Part shown: piece after piece, positions 51,346 through 60,673 of the stretch | Position numbering within the stretch: the stretch's first letter is position 1 | Layout: each line of letters starts with the position of its first letter | Assembly (NCBI GenBank): GCA_019752115.1 | Contig: JAIEMN010000018.1 | Span: forward strand, 1-64,000 | From: Gemmatimonadaceae bacterium | GTDB taxonomy: Bacteria; Gemmatimonadota; Gemmatimonadetes; Gemmatimonadales; Gemmatimonadaceae | Reading direction: 5' to 3' | Length of the DNA stretch: 64,000 nt | Program-made: the position numbers and the translations under genes | The notes under the pieces: generated by a model | Databases searched by the model: none | What the model saw: only the letters and a program-made list of their open reading frames with translations | Told to the model about the DNA's origin: nothing

Positions 51346-52479
51346 CTACGAGTCGCTTCGGAACGCTGTCAAGTCGGCAGCGAGCGCATCCAGGCGCAAC
51401 CAGCCGGTCGCCGTGCAGACGAGCCGTGCGCCATCCGCGTCCTCACGAACGGTTACCCAACCGGCCTCGCGCCAGCGCGCGACGTGCGCCCGCTCGCGAT
51501 CGGTCACGGCCAGCCCGCTGACGGTTCGCAACCCGAGATACACCGCTTCGGCGAGGCGATTGTCCGTCGTGAGGCGCTCGCTGCTGCCGAGCGGATCCTC
51601 CCCCCGCTCGAGCGCCGCCGCCCAGGCGGCATACGCCTCGATATTCGAACGGCGAACGCTGCCATCGAAGCCATGCGCGCTTGGGCCCAGGCCCAAGTAA
51701 GGCGCGCCCGTCCAGTAGGCACTGTTGTGCACGGCGCGATGTCCCGGACGGGCGTAGTTCGACACTTCGTAGTGCTCGTAGCCGGCCTGGGCGAGCCGCT
51801 CATGCGCGCGCAGGAACTCCTGTTCGTACCGGGCCTCGCTCGCTTCGGTAACGGCACCGCGCGCATGCCATCGACCGAGCGGGGTGTGTGACTCAATGGT
51901 CAGCCCATACAGCGACACGTGCGTGGGCGCGAGGGCGATGAGCGCGTCGAGCTCGCTGTCCCACGCGCGGTCGATACCCTCCGGCGTGGCGAAGATCAGG
52001 TCGAGCGACAGGTCTTCGATGCCGCCCGCGCGTATCGCGTCCACCGCTCGCCGCGCGCCCTCCGCATCGTGGACCCGATGCATCCACTGCAGCACGCGAT
52101 CATCGAAGCTCTGCGTGCCGAGGCTGATCCGGTTGATGCCCGCGACGCGCCAGGCGCGCACCGCCGCCGGCGTGACATCCTCCGGATTGGCCTCCAGCGT
52201 GACCTCGCCATCGCCCCCCCACGCGACGTGCTCCCGGAGGGCATCGAGGAGCGCGGCGACGCCGTCGGCGCCGAGTCGTGAGGGGGTACCGCCGCCGAGA
52301 TACACGGTGGTCAGCTCACCGCTCTGCTCACGAATGCCGCGGCGGGTGCACTCCTGACCAATCGCCTCTGCGAAGGCGCGCCGCGGCACCTCGCGACGGA
52401 CGGCAATGGAGAAGTCGCAGTAGCTGCACCGCCGCGCACAGAACGGCACGTGCACGTACAGGTGGCGCGTGGCAGACAC
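51346..52479 (-). CDS. hemW: radical SAM heme chaperone HemW
   Basis: 377 residues. The radical-SAM cluster motif is CARRCSYC (Cys 14, 18, 21), followed by YLGGGTPS, LEANPED and the HemN-like C-domain HYEVSNYARPGH. It lacks the N-terminal extension of true HemN coproporphyrinogen dehydrogenase, so heme trafficking rather than oxidation is expected. The GTG start is 8 nt after dprA; hemW-hrcA-dnaJ order is widespread. Confidence 0.93.
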   Translation of the reverse strand: MSATRHLYVHVPFCARRCSYCDFSIAVRREVPRRAFAEAIGQECTRRGIREQSGELTTVYLGGGTPSRLGADGVAALLDALREHVAWGGDGEVTLEANPEDVTPAAVRAWRVAGINRISLGTQSFDDRVLQWMHRVHDAEGARRAVDAIRAGGIEDLSLDLIFATPEGIDRAWDSELDALIALAPTHVSLYGLTIESHTPLGRWHARGAVTEASEARYEQEFLRAHERLAQAGYEHYEVSNYARPGHRAVHNSAYWTGAPYLGLGPSAHGFDGSVRRSNIEAYAAWAAALERGEDPLGSSERLTTDNRLAEAVYLGLRTVSGLAVTDRERAHVARWREAGWVTVREDADGARLVCTATGWLRLDALAADLTAFRSDS

Positions 52480-52487
52480 GGCGGCGT

Positions 52488-53342
52488 TCAGGCGAGCGCC
52501 GAACGAATGCGGCCGGCAGCGTCGAAGTGCACGAGTCCGTCGATTTCGAGGAGGCCGAGGGCTCCCTGAATGGCCGCGAGGGCGAGCCCCGTGCGTTCGG
52601 CGATGAGGCGGGGCGTATCAGCGCCGAGCATGATGGCGTCCCACACCAGCGCCGCGTCGCCGTTCACCACCGGGCCGTGTGGCGGGCGCGCGTCGATATC
52701 GAACAGCGCGAGGAGGTCGTCCGTGCTGAGAATCGGCGTCGCGTTGTGGGAGCGCATGAGGGCGTTACTGCCCCGGGCCTGCGGCACGTCCACCGCGTTG
52801 GGGACGATCGCGAGCCGCCGACTGAGCTCCGCCGCATACGTGGCGGTGTACAGTGCGCCGCTCTTCTCCGGTGCCTCCACCACGACGGTGACCTGGGCCA
52901 GGGCGGCGATCAGGCGATTCCGCTGCGGAAACGCCCCCCCGTGGCCCGTGCTCCCCGGTGGAAACTCGCTGATCAGCAAACCCTGCGCGGCAATCCGCTC
53001 CTGCAACGCGCGATGCCGCGGCGGATACGGGACATCGGGGCCCGTGCCCAGTACCGCGACGGTGCGCCCATCCGCGGCGAGCGCCGCGTCGTGGGCGGCG
53101 CCGTCGATCCCGCGGGCGAGTCCACTCACCACGCAGATGCCAGCGTGCGCACACGCCGAGGCGAGCGACTGCGCCATGCGCATGCCATAGCTGGTGGCGT
53201 TGCGCGTGCCGACGATCGCCACCGCCGGCGGTTCGGCCACGGCGAATGTGCCGCGTGTGTAGATGCGCGCCGGAGGATCGGCGAGCTCCCGAAACGCGAC
53301 GGGATACGCCGCATCATCGGCGGCGACTTCCAGCACCCGCAT
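52488..53342 (-). CDS. dprA: DNA-processing protein DprA
   Basis: Loads RecA on incoming single-stranded DNA during transformation. From the ATG at 53342 it is 284 residues: Rossmann-like core with VAIVGTRNATSYG, SGLARGIDGAAH, FPQRNRLIAALA and GSNALMRSHNA, then a C-terminal winged-helix (DML1-like) domain after residue 210. The usual N-terminal SAM-like domain is missing, which is common in this subgroup. An ATG at 53372 with a better SD motif would add ten residues and overlap obgE. Other competence genes are not in the window. Confidence 0.91.
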   Translation of the reverse strand: MRVLEVAADDAAYPVAFRELADPPARIYTRGTFAVAEPPAVAIVGTRNATSYGMRMAQSLASACAHAGICVVSGLARGIDGAAHDAALAADGRTVAVLGTGPDVPYPPRHRALQERIAAQGLLISEFPPGSTGHGGAFPQRNRLIAALAQVTVVVEAPEKSGALYTATYAAELSRRLAIVPNAVDVPQARGSNALMRSHNATPILSTDDLLALFDIDARPPHGPVVNGDAALVWDAIMLGADTPRLIAERTGLALAAIQGALGLLEIDGLVHFDAAGRIRSALA

Positions 53343-53352
53343 GGCCCGATGC

Positions 53353-54459
<1,107 letters not shown>

Positions 54460-55179
54460 CTACTTGCCCAACACCCGCGCCCACAGCCCGTGGGCGCGCT
54501 TGACCTCATCCTGCTCGAGAAACGGGGCCACGGCATCGAGGGCCGCCGAGACGACCGCCGGGGCCGCCCCGGCATGCAACGCGCCGTGCAGATGCGAGTG
54601 CAGCTGGCGATCCTGCCGCGCGATCGCACAGGCCGCGACGATGCACAGTTCGCGACGGGCGAGATCGAGCGGCGTGCGTGAAAGCACCTTGCCGTAGCCT
54701 TCCTCGATCATCCACTGATCGAGCGCGGGATGCAGGTCGCGAATGTTGACGCGCAGCCGATCGTAGAAGCGCCCGTAGACCGTGGCACAGGTGGCTTCCC
54801 CCTCCGTCCGTCGGCGGGCCGGTTCGTCGATCGCGTGCGGATCGACGTCCGGTGCCGGTCGCCCGGAGATGCGCCGCCATTCGCGCGCCGCATTGAGCGC
54901 CCGCGGAAAGCCGGCAAAGAGGTACGTCTGCAGAATCACTTCCTCGACCCACTCGGGGCGAACCCCGGCGGCGGCCACCGCGAGCTGCTCGCGCACCTGC
55001 GCCTCGCTACCCCCGGCGAGCAACGCCGCGAGCGTGACCAGCGCCGCCGTTTCCGCATCCCACACGCTGAGCGTAATGCCGGCCGCGGCGTCGTGCGTCA
55101 TCGAATCGACGCGCGTGGGGTCATTCGAACGCGCGGCCGCGGTCTCGCGCGCATCGGCCACCGGTGCGGTCTCGCTCAC
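54460..55179 (-). CDS. tandem carboxymuconolactone decarboxylase-domain protein
   Basis: 239 residues with two AhpD/CMD-like helical units. The first (about 60-130) has EEVILQTYLFAGFPRALNA. The second (about 165-235) has RRELCIVAACAIARQDRQLHSH and the histidine-containing LHGALHAG. The CxxC redox pair of AhpD is not present, so peroxidase activity is doubtful. The GTG start overlaps the asparaginase stop as GTGA. The substrate is unknown. Confidence 0.8.
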   Translation of the reverse strand: MSETAPVADARETAAARSNDPTRVDSMTHDAAAGITLSVWDAETAALVTLAALLAGGSEAQVREQLAVAAAGVRPEWVEEVILQTYLFAGFPRALNAAREWRRISGRPAPDVDPHAIDEPARRRTEGEATCATVYGRFYDRLRVNIRDLHPALDQWMIEEGYGKVLSRTPLDLARRELCIVAACAIARQDRQLHSHLHGALHAGAAPAVVSAALDAVAPFLEQDEVKRAHGLWARVLGK

Positions 55180-56261
55180 GCCGTGAGCTCCAGGCGGTCG
55201 CCCACATCGAGATCGCCCACGACGATGGATCCGACGGCTTCGCCGCGGGTGTTCCGGATGCTGCGCCGGATGTACTCCCGCAACGCATCGGGAAGGGGAT
55301 CCGGGAGCGCGCCATAGGCGTCGAGCAGTGCCAACACGGCCGGATACTGGGCGCGCGGCGTGCCGTCCTCGACCTTGATGGCGAAGCCGATCGCGCGATC
55401 GACGATGGCAAAGGTGTGCACGCCCTCCGCGCCGATCTTGCAGACGACATTCCCACCGCAGGCGTCCATCAGCACGGTATCGAACCGATCGGTGCCCCCC
55501 ACCAGGAACGGCTGCGCGGTCATCGCACTGACGACGCGCCGCGCCGGCGTATCGCCCTGCGCGGCGGCGTGCACGAGCCGCGCATACGAGAAGGCCATGT
55601 TGGCGAGCGGGAGGCGAAAGACCGACACGCCACAGCCATCCACCCCAACCCCGATCTCGGGGCTCGGCAGCGCCGCCCACTCAGCGACGGCGTCGAGGCA
55701 GTCCTGCTGCACCGCATGCGCGGGAGTCTCGTACCCGGCCGTGGGCGCGCCGATCTGCCGGGCCCGGGCCAGCATGGCCGCATGTTTGCCGGAGCAGTTG
55801 TTGTGCAAGCGCGTCGGACGTTCCCCGGCCTGCGCCAGCAGGCGCGCGCCGCGCGAGGCGAGCGGCTCGTGCGGTCCGCAGGCCAGATCCCCTTCCTCGA
55901 GGTCCAGCGTGGCTAACATGCCCTGCGCAATGGCCACATGCTCCGGCTCGCCCCCGTGCGAGGCACAGGCAAGCGCCAGCTGCGCGACGTCCCACTGCAA
56001 GGCATCGAATCCGCCGCTCCGCAGGAGCGGCATCACCTGGAACGGCTTGGCGCAGGAGCGCCACCAGACACTGAGTTCGGGATCGCGCGCGCCGGCGAGC
56101 ATCGTACCCGCCGCGTCCACGACCGCCGCATGCACGCGATGGCGTGATTCCACCGCCCCGCTGCGGGTCACCAGGACGTCGAGCGAGCGCGGTTCGAGGG
56201 GGGCCCGGAAGCCATGGCCGACCGATTGGCCTGCCGGCGAGAGAAAGTCAGGAATCCACAC
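55176..56261 (-). CDS. asparaginase II-type amidohydrolase (Rhizobium AnsA-like)
   Basis: 361 residues from the GTG at 56261. Conserved features of the thermolabile Rhizobium etli-type asparaginase family are present: SCAKPFQV near residue 70, CASHGGEPEH, HNNCSGKHAAML and GVDGCGVSVF, with conserved cysteine and lysine residues. It is unrelated to the E. coli L-asparaginases. The start has no SD site but a TATCTT box exactly 6 nt before it. It is co-translated with the CMD-domain protein. Confidence 0.86.
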   Translation of the reverse strand: MWIPDFLSPAGQSVGHGFRAPLEPRSLDVLVTRSGAVESRHRVHAAVVDAAGTMLAGARDPELSVWWRSCAKPFQVMPLLRSGGFDALQWDVAQLALACASHGGEPEHVAIAQGMLATLDLEEGDLACGPHEPLASRGARLLAQAGERPTRLHNNCSGKHAAMLARARQIGAPTAGYETPAHAVQQDCLDAVAEWAALPSPEIGVGVDGCGVSVFRLPLANMAFSYARLVHAAAQGDTPARRVVSAMTAQPFLVGGTDRFDTVLMDACGGNVVCKIGAEGVHTFAIVDRAIGFAIKVEDGTPRAQYPAVLALLDAYGALPDPLPDALREYIRRSIRNTRGEAVGSIVVGDLDVGDRLELTA

Positions 56262-56267
56262 GGAGGG

Positions 56268-56273
56268 AAGATA
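56268..56273 (-). promoter_or_regulatory. -10-like box of a possible leaderless promoter (asparaginase gene)
   Basis: TATCTT followed by CCCTCC and the GTG start on the minus strand, nearly identical to the exonuclease start. Confidence 0.4.
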
Positions 56274-56310
56274 ATCCCTCCCCGGCGTACACCGGTCGCC
56301 GGCCCCGCCG

Positions 56311-57252
56311 CTACTTCCGGGCCGCCAGCAGCACCCCACCCAGCACCAGGACGCCGCCCCCCAGGGTCAGCGCCCCGGGCACCTCGTGAATCCCCGGCAG
56401 GAGGGCCGCCAGCAGCGTGGCCCCCACCGGCTCTCCCAACGTGGTCAGGTTGACCACGAACGCCGGCAGGTGCCCGAGCGCCCAATTCATCCCCGTGTGC
56501 CCCAGGAGCATGGGCCCGATAGCCAGACCGGCGAAGATGGCCAGTTCGCGTGGGAGCTGCGGCGCGAGCGGGCGATGCGTGAGGAGCGCCAGCGCGACGC
56601 AGGTGACGAAGGCCGCGCCATAGACCAGTGCCACGTAGGGCCAGAGCCCCAGTCGGCGCCGGAGGCGTCGCCCGATCAGGTAATAACCCGCCGCCGTGAC
56701 CGCCCCGATGAGCGCCAACAGGTCGCCAAAGAGGGCGCGCGATCCGCCGCCCACCAGGGCCGCCTGCAAGCCGCCCAACCCGCCCGGCACATCGGCGGCG
56801 CCGACCACGAGGGCCCCGACCACCGCGATGGCGACGCCGATCCATTGCCGACGCGACGGCGGCTCCGACAACCAGAGCGCAGAGGCCGCGGCGATCAGCA
56901 CCGGTTGGAGATTCACGAGGGCGACCGATGCCGCCACGCTGGTGTAGCGCAACGACGCATTGAACGCCCAGAAGTGGAGCGCGAGCAGGACGCCCGCCCC
57001 GAGCGCGAAGGCATACTCGCTGGCCCGCAACCCGGCGTACTCGCGCCAGCCGCGACCGATGAACAGCGCGCCGCCCACGATCAGCATCGAGAAGCCGAGC
57101 CGCCAGGTCGCGATCACGAGTGCATCGGCGGTGGACAGCCGGATGAGGGGCGCCGCGAGCGAGATGCCCACCAGCGACAGCGCCAACACCAGCATCGGTG
57201 AGGTGGCCCGGTGTGCAGCTGGCGGCGGCGTGTCGGCGCGAAGTGTGGTCAC
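56311..57252 (-). CDS. EamA-family (DMT superfamily) inner-membrane transporter
   Basis: 313 residues with ten predicted hydrophobic helices in two EamA repeats (for example ALGAGVLLALHFWAFNASL, VALVNLQPVLIAAASALWL, GPMLLGHTGMNWALGHL). DMT members export amino acids, nucleotides or other metabolites; the substrate is not deducible. The GTG start has a TACCTT box 6 nt upstream and no SD. It is divergent from the heptose kinase with only 48 nt between start codons. Confidence 0.88.
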   Translation of the reverse strand: MTTLRADTPPPAAHRATSPMLVLALSLVGISLAAPLIRLSTADALVIATWRLGFSMLIVGGALFIGRGWREYAGLRASEYAFALGAGVLLALHFWAFNASLRYTSVAASVALVNLQPVLIAAASALWLSEPPSRRQWIGVAIAVVGALVVGAADVPGGLGGLQAALVGGGSRALFGDLLALIGAVTAAGYYLIGRRLRRRLGLWPYVALVYGAAFVTCVALALLTHRPLAPQLPRELAIFAGLAIGPMLLGHTGMNWALGHLPAFVVNLTTLGEPVGATLLAALLPGIHEVPGALTLGGGVLVLGGVLLAARK

Positions 57253-57258
57253 GGGGCC

Positions 57259-57294
57259 AAGGTAATGCGCGGAGCCCCCCGGTGGATGTAGCTT
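57259..57294. promoter_or_regulatory. divergent -10-like boxes of two possible leaderless promoters
   Basis: Minus strand: TACCTT (57259-57264), 6 nt, GTG of the EamA gene. Plus strand: TAGCTT (57289-57294), 6 nt, ATG of the heptose kinase gene. Neither has an SD site, and no good -35 hexamer is seen for either. Confidence 0.45.
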
Positions 57295-57300
57295 CCGCGC

Positions 57301-58296
57301 ATGACTTCCTGGATTTCCCGGGCACGGCTCCAGGCCCTCCTGGCCGCCGCCCGTTCACAGCATGTCGTGATCGTGGGTGACGCGATGCTCGATGTGTATC
57401 TGCGTGGTGACGTGGATCGCATCTCCCCAGAAGCGCCGGTGCCGGTGGTCCGCGTACGTGACCGGAAACTGGCCCTCGGGGGCGCCGCGAATGTGGCACA
57501 GAACGTCGCGGCGCTCGGGGCGGGCTGCGACCTCGTCGCCGTCATCGGCGATGACCTCCCTGGACATACGCTGCGTGAACGCCTCACGTCAGGCGGCATG
57601 CATGCCCGCTCGCTCGTGGCCGTGGATCGCCCCACGACGACCAAGACGCGGGTGATGGCCCGTTCGCAGCAGTTGGTTCGGTTCGATGAGGAGGACGACG
57701 CCGACCTGTCGTCCGACGACGTGGCGCGGGTGCTCGAGGCGATTGCGCGCGCGCTCCCCGACGCGACCGCGCTCGTGTTCGAAGACTACAACAAGGGCGT
57801 GCTCGTTCCCGCGGTCATCGAAGGGGCGATCGCCCTGGCGCGCGCGCGCGGCCTCCCGATCGTCGTGGATCCCAAGTTCCGCAACTTCTTCGCGTATCGG
57901 GGCGCCACCGTGTTCAAGCCGAACCGGCGTGAGTTGGAGAGTGCGCTCGGCGCGGCGGTGGATCTCGATTCGCCGGCGGCGCTGCCGGAGACCTTCCGTC
58001 GCCTGGGCGTCGAGCACCTGCTGCTTACGCTCGGCGAGCGCGGCATGGCGCTCGTCTCGCCCGACGGCGGGGTACACCGTGTACCCACCACCGCGCGCGA
58101 GGTGTACGACGTCGTGGGTGCGGGCGACACCGTGACCGCGTATCTCGCCACGATGCTTGCCGCCGGTGCCACCGCGCTCGAAGCCGCGGTGATCGCCAAC
58201 TACGCCGCCGGGGTCGAGGTCGGGAAGCTGGGCGCCGCGACCGTCTCGGCCGACGAAGTGCTCGAGGCGTTCGACCTGCATCAGAGTGCCACCTAG
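57301..58296 (+). CDS. hldE: D-glycero-beta-D-manno-heptose-7-phosphate kinase
   Basis: 331 residues, PfkB/ribokinase fold matching the RfaE domain I (HldE N-terminal half): GDAMLDVYLRGDVDRISPEAPVP in segments, LGGAANVAQNVAALG, and the ATP/anion-hole motif VVGAGDTVTAY with the catalytic Asp. It makes heptose 1,7-bisphosphate for LPS core heptose. The adenylyltransferase domain of E. coli HldE is absent, so a separate HldE2/RfaE2 is expected elsewhere. Confidence 0.92.
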   Translation: MTSWISRARLQALLAAARSQHVVIVGDAMLDVYLRGDVDRISPEAPVPVVRVRDRKLALGGAANVAQNVAALGAGCDLVAVIGDDLPGHTLRERLTSGGMHARSLVAVDRPTTTKTRVMARSQQLVRFDEEDDADLSSDDVARVLEAIARALPDATALVFEDYNKGVLVPAVIEGAIALARARGLPIVVDPKFRNFFAYRGATVFKPNRRELESALGAAVDLDSPAALPETFRRLGVEHLLLTLGERGMALVSPDGGVHRVPTTAREVYDVVGAGDTVTAYLATMLAAGATALEAAVIANYAAGVEVGKLGAATVSADEVLEAFDLHQSAT

Positions 58297-58396
58297 CGTG
58301 CCACCTGATGTGACGGCGGTGGGCTCGCGCCCGTCCGGGAATGACGCCATACTGTGACAACTGCGGGCGCACCCAGCGCGGTCCCGTATGCGGTAC

Positions 58397-58470
58397 GGTC
58401 CGGTAGCTTAGTCGGTTAAAGCAGTCGACTCATAATCGATCGATCGTGGGTTCAAGTCCCACCCGGACCA
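58397..58470 (+). tRNA. tRNA-Ile2(CAU, lysidine-modified)
   Basis: 74-nt cloverleaf: acceptor GGTCCGG/CCGGACC with discriminator A, anticodon loop CTCATAA giving CAU, T-arm GTGGGTTCAAGTCCCAC. The acceptor pairs C4-G69 and C5-G68 are the TilS identity pairs, and the context GACTCATAATC is typical of Ile2. This favours tRNA-Ile2 over elongator Met, though only a model search would settle it. No CCA is encoded. Confidence 0.85.
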
Positions 58471-58472
58471 CT

Positions 58473-58530
58473 GCCCCGGCCCTGGCGCTCCGCCCTCGGC
58501 GGATGCCGCGGCCGGGGCGTTCGTTTTCGG
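58473..58530 (+). terminator. terminator-like stem after tRNA-Ile2
   Basis: GCCCCGGCC (58473-58481) pairs with GGCCGGGGC (58510-58518), followed by GTTCGTTTTCGG. The loop is long (28 nt) with an inner GC-rich repeat. Confidence 0.6.
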
Positions 58531-58585
58531 CACCGGAGCGGACTGGGGGGTTCCCCCATCTGCGGCACGCCGTTACGTTTTCGAT

Positions 58586-58604
58586 CCGCCCAGCGCATGG
58601 GCGG
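58586..58604. repeat. inverted repeat just upstream of tRNA-Val
   Basis: Perfect 7-bp arms CCGCCCA and TGGGCGG with a 5-nt spacer, ending 9 nt before the tRNA 5' end. It could be an operator-like site or a processing hairpin of the tRNA precursor. Confidence 0.45.
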
Positions 58605-58612
58605 AGTTCGAC

Positions 58613-58686
58613 GGGCGCGTAGCTCAGCTGGTTAGAGCGCTGCTTTCACACAGCAGAGGTCCGGGGTTCGAGTCCCTGCGCGCCCA
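58613..58686 (+). tRNA. tRNA-Val(CAC)
   Basis: 74-nt cloverleaf: acceptor GGGCGCG/CGCGCCC, discriminator A, anticodon loop TTCACAC giving CAC, T-arm GGGGTTCGAGTCCCT. No CCA is encoded. Confidence 0.95.
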
Positions 58687-58701
58687 CTCGGTACACACGG
58701 A

Positions 58702-58741
58702 ACGGCCGGACATCCCTCGGGATGCCCGGCCGTTTGCGTTT
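58702..58741 (+). terminator. terminator after tRNA-Val, convergent with hflX
   Basis: ACGGCCGG (58702-58709) pairs with CCGGCCGT (58726-58733), with inner CATCCC/GGGATG, followed by TTGCGTTT. The stem also reads on the minus strand after hflX, but with a weaker T-run. Confidence 0.75.
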
Positions 58742-58759
58742 CGGTGAGGCGAGCGGCGC

Positions 58760-60034
58760 CTACGGCAGCGGGACCTCAGCGGTGGCCACCGAGTGCGGCC
58801 GCGTCACGCCCTTGGTGACCGTCACCCGCGCGCCGTGCTGACGCAGCCGACCAATCGCCCGCTCATCCAGCCGCGCCTTGATCACGATGACGTCGTCGTC
58901 GTGCTCCTGCTCCAGCACTTCGCCGTCACGGTGCACCTCGGCGATGAGGCGCCCGTTCGATGCCGGGATACGCACTTCGAGCACCGGCCGTTCATTGCGC
59001 AGCGCATCGCGCAGCGCGGTCTTGAGCGGTTCGAGGCCGTCGGGCGCCAGCGCCGACACGAACAGCGAGTTCGGCATCAGATTCGCCACCCGCGCGCGCA
59101 CGGCCTCGAGCATGTCGGCGGGTACCGCATCCATCTTGTTCATCACGTACAAGAGCGGCCGATCGTGCAGCCCCAACTCCGTGAGCACGCCGTCCACCAC
59201 GTCGCGCTGCTCCTCCCACGCGGGGTGACTCGCGTCGATCACATGCAGGAGCAGATCGGCCTCACGGGCTTCGCTGAGCGTCGCGCGGAACGACGCCACC
59301 AGATGGTGCGGCAGCTTCCGAATGAAACCCACCGTGTCGGTGAGCAACGCCGTGTACCCATCCCCGATCTCGACCTCACGGGTGAGCGGATCGAGCGTGG
59401 CGAACAGTCGGTCTTCTACAAATACCAACTGATCAGCCGCCATCGCCCGCAGGACCGACGACTTCCCGGCGTTGGTGTACCCGACCAGCGCCACGCGAAA
59501 GTGCGTGCGCCGCCCCTGGCGCTGGATCTCGCGCGCCCGTTCCACATCAGCCAGCCGCTCCTTGAGCACGCGGATGCGGTGCTGAATGAGCCGTCGGTCG
59601 GTTTCGAGCTGCGTTTCACCCGGGCCGCGCATACCGATGCCACCCCGCATCTTCTCGAGGTGCGTCCACATGCGCGTCAGGCGCGGCAGCATGTATTCCA
59701 GCTGCGCGAGCTCGACCTGCATGCGCGCCTCGCTGGAGCGCGCGCGCGTGGCGAAGATGTCGAGGATGAGTTCCGCACGATCCATCACGCGGGTCCCCAC
59801 GATCTGCTCGACATTCTTGCCCTGCGCCGGCGTCAGCTCATCGTCGAAGATGACGAGGGTGGCACCGAGCTCCTGAATGCGCACTTTGAGCTCTTCCACC
59901 TTGCCGCTGCCGAGATAGGTGCTCGGATTGGGGCGATCCAGCTGCTGGGTGACGTGACCCACCACCACGGCGCCGGCGGTATCCGTGAGTCGGCCGAGCT
60001 CTTCGAGATGTTCCTCCACGAAGTGCTTCGCCAT
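58760..60034 (-). CDS. hflX: GTPase HflX (ribosome-splitting factor)
   Basis: 424 residues from the first in-frame ATG. HflX N-domain (YLGSGKVEELK, FDDELTPAQGKNVE, RVMDRAELILDIF), GIGMRGPGETQLETDRR, G1 GYTNAGKSS, G3 DTVGFIRKLPHH and G4 NKMD are present, then a C-terminal domain. HflX splits 70S and 50S complexes after stress. Conserved N-terminal sequence continues upstream of the ATG in the same frame (ERAILVSAPFKRS, compare E. coli EQAVLVHIYF). The real start is therefore probably near the CTG at 60088 or beyond; see findings. Confidence 0.95.
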   Translation of the reverse strand: MAKHFVEEHLEELGRLTDTAGAVVVGHVTQQLDRPNPSTYLGSGKVEELKVRIQELGATLVIFDDELTPAQGKNVEQIVGTRVMDRAELILDIFATRARSSEARMQVELAQLEYMLPRLTRMWTHLEKMRGGIGMRGPGETQLETDRRLIQHRIRVLKERLADVERAREIQRQGRRTHFRVALVGYTNAGKSSVLRAMAADQLVFVEDRLFATLDPLTREVEIGDGYTALLTDTVGFIRKLPHHLVASFRATLSEAREADLLLHVIDASHPAWEEQRDVVDGVLTELGLHDRPLLYVMNKMDAVPADMLEAVRARVANLMPNSLFVSALAPDGLEPLKTALRDALRNERPVLEVRIPASNGRLIAEVHRDGEVLEQEHDDDVIVIKARLDERAIGRLRQHGARVTVTKGVTRPHSVATAEVPLP

Positions 60035-60084
60035 GCTCCGCTTGAACGGGGCGCTGACGAGGATGGCCCGCTCGATGGGCGGCG

Positions 60085-60147
60085 TCAGAGAGATGATATC
60101 GCGACTGATGGGAACCGGTCCGGAGATGCGTCCAGCGAAGCCTGCAT
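60085..60147 (-). CDS. possible 20-codon upstream ORF of hflX
   Basis: ATG at 60147 opens a 20-codon frame (MQASLDASPDRFPS...) whose TGA overlaps a CTG in the hflX frame as CTGA. It may be a coupled leader ORF, or the true 5' end of hflX separated by a frameshift at a CTCTCT run. No good SD site precedes it. Confidence 0.3.
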   Translation of the reverse strand: MQASLDASPDRFPSVAISSL

Positions 60148-60166
60148 GAAGGCGGGGGTGGGCGCC

Positions 60167-60673
60167 TCAGCGCCCGTTGCCCGCCACTGAAGAGTAGCGC
60201 CCGGTCCGGTCGTACGGACGGGTAAAGTTGCCCAGCGGCGTCGCCACCGTGAAATCGCCGCGCACCCGGTAGTTCACCTGCCCCTTTTGCAGGAGCGCCC
60301 GGCCGGCCTGGCCGATACCGGCGTAGGTGAAGCTCACCGGCAGCCGCACGACCGACGAATCGTTCTTGGGCACGACGAACCGGCTGTCGAGCGCGCCACT
60401 GCCGAGCTTCACGGAGTCGACGTCAACCAGATACGTCATCTTGAGCGCATCGAGCTTGTAGCCATTCGGGTTATACACCGACAGCACCACATCGACGCTC
60501 CCGCCGGTGAGGCCGAGCCCGGTGACAGTCACTTCCTTGAGCGTCACCACCGGCTCCTTGAACGACGCGCGACCGAGCGTGGCGCAGCCCGCGAACAGCA
60601 CCGTACCGGCGACCACACTGGTGCGCAGCCAGCGGCGACGCCCTGCGGCGAAGATGGACGAGACAGCCTTCAT
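60167..60673 (-). CDS. LEA-type-2 (WHy-domain) lipoprotein
   Basis: 168 residues. A basic n-region, hydrophobic core and lipobox LFAGC near residue 29 mark a lipoprotein. The mature part (KEVTVTGLGLTGGSVDVVLSV, YNPNGYKLDALKMTYLVDV) is an Ig-like LEA_2 fold. Members of this class in bacteria are periplasmic or outer-membrane-attached and linked to desiccation or stress in some cases; the role here is unknown. ATG with GGGAGA 6 nt upstream, overlapping the rarA stop as ATGA. Confidence 0.85.
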   Translation of the reverse strand: MKAVSSIFAAGRRRWLRTSVVAGTVLFAGCATLGRASFKEPVVTLKEVTVTGLGLTGGSVDVVLSVYNPNGYKLDALKMTYLVDVDSVKLGSGALDSRFVVPKNDSSVVRLPVSFTYAGIGQAGRALLQKGQVNYRVRGDFTVATPLGNFTRPYDRTGRYSSVAGNGR

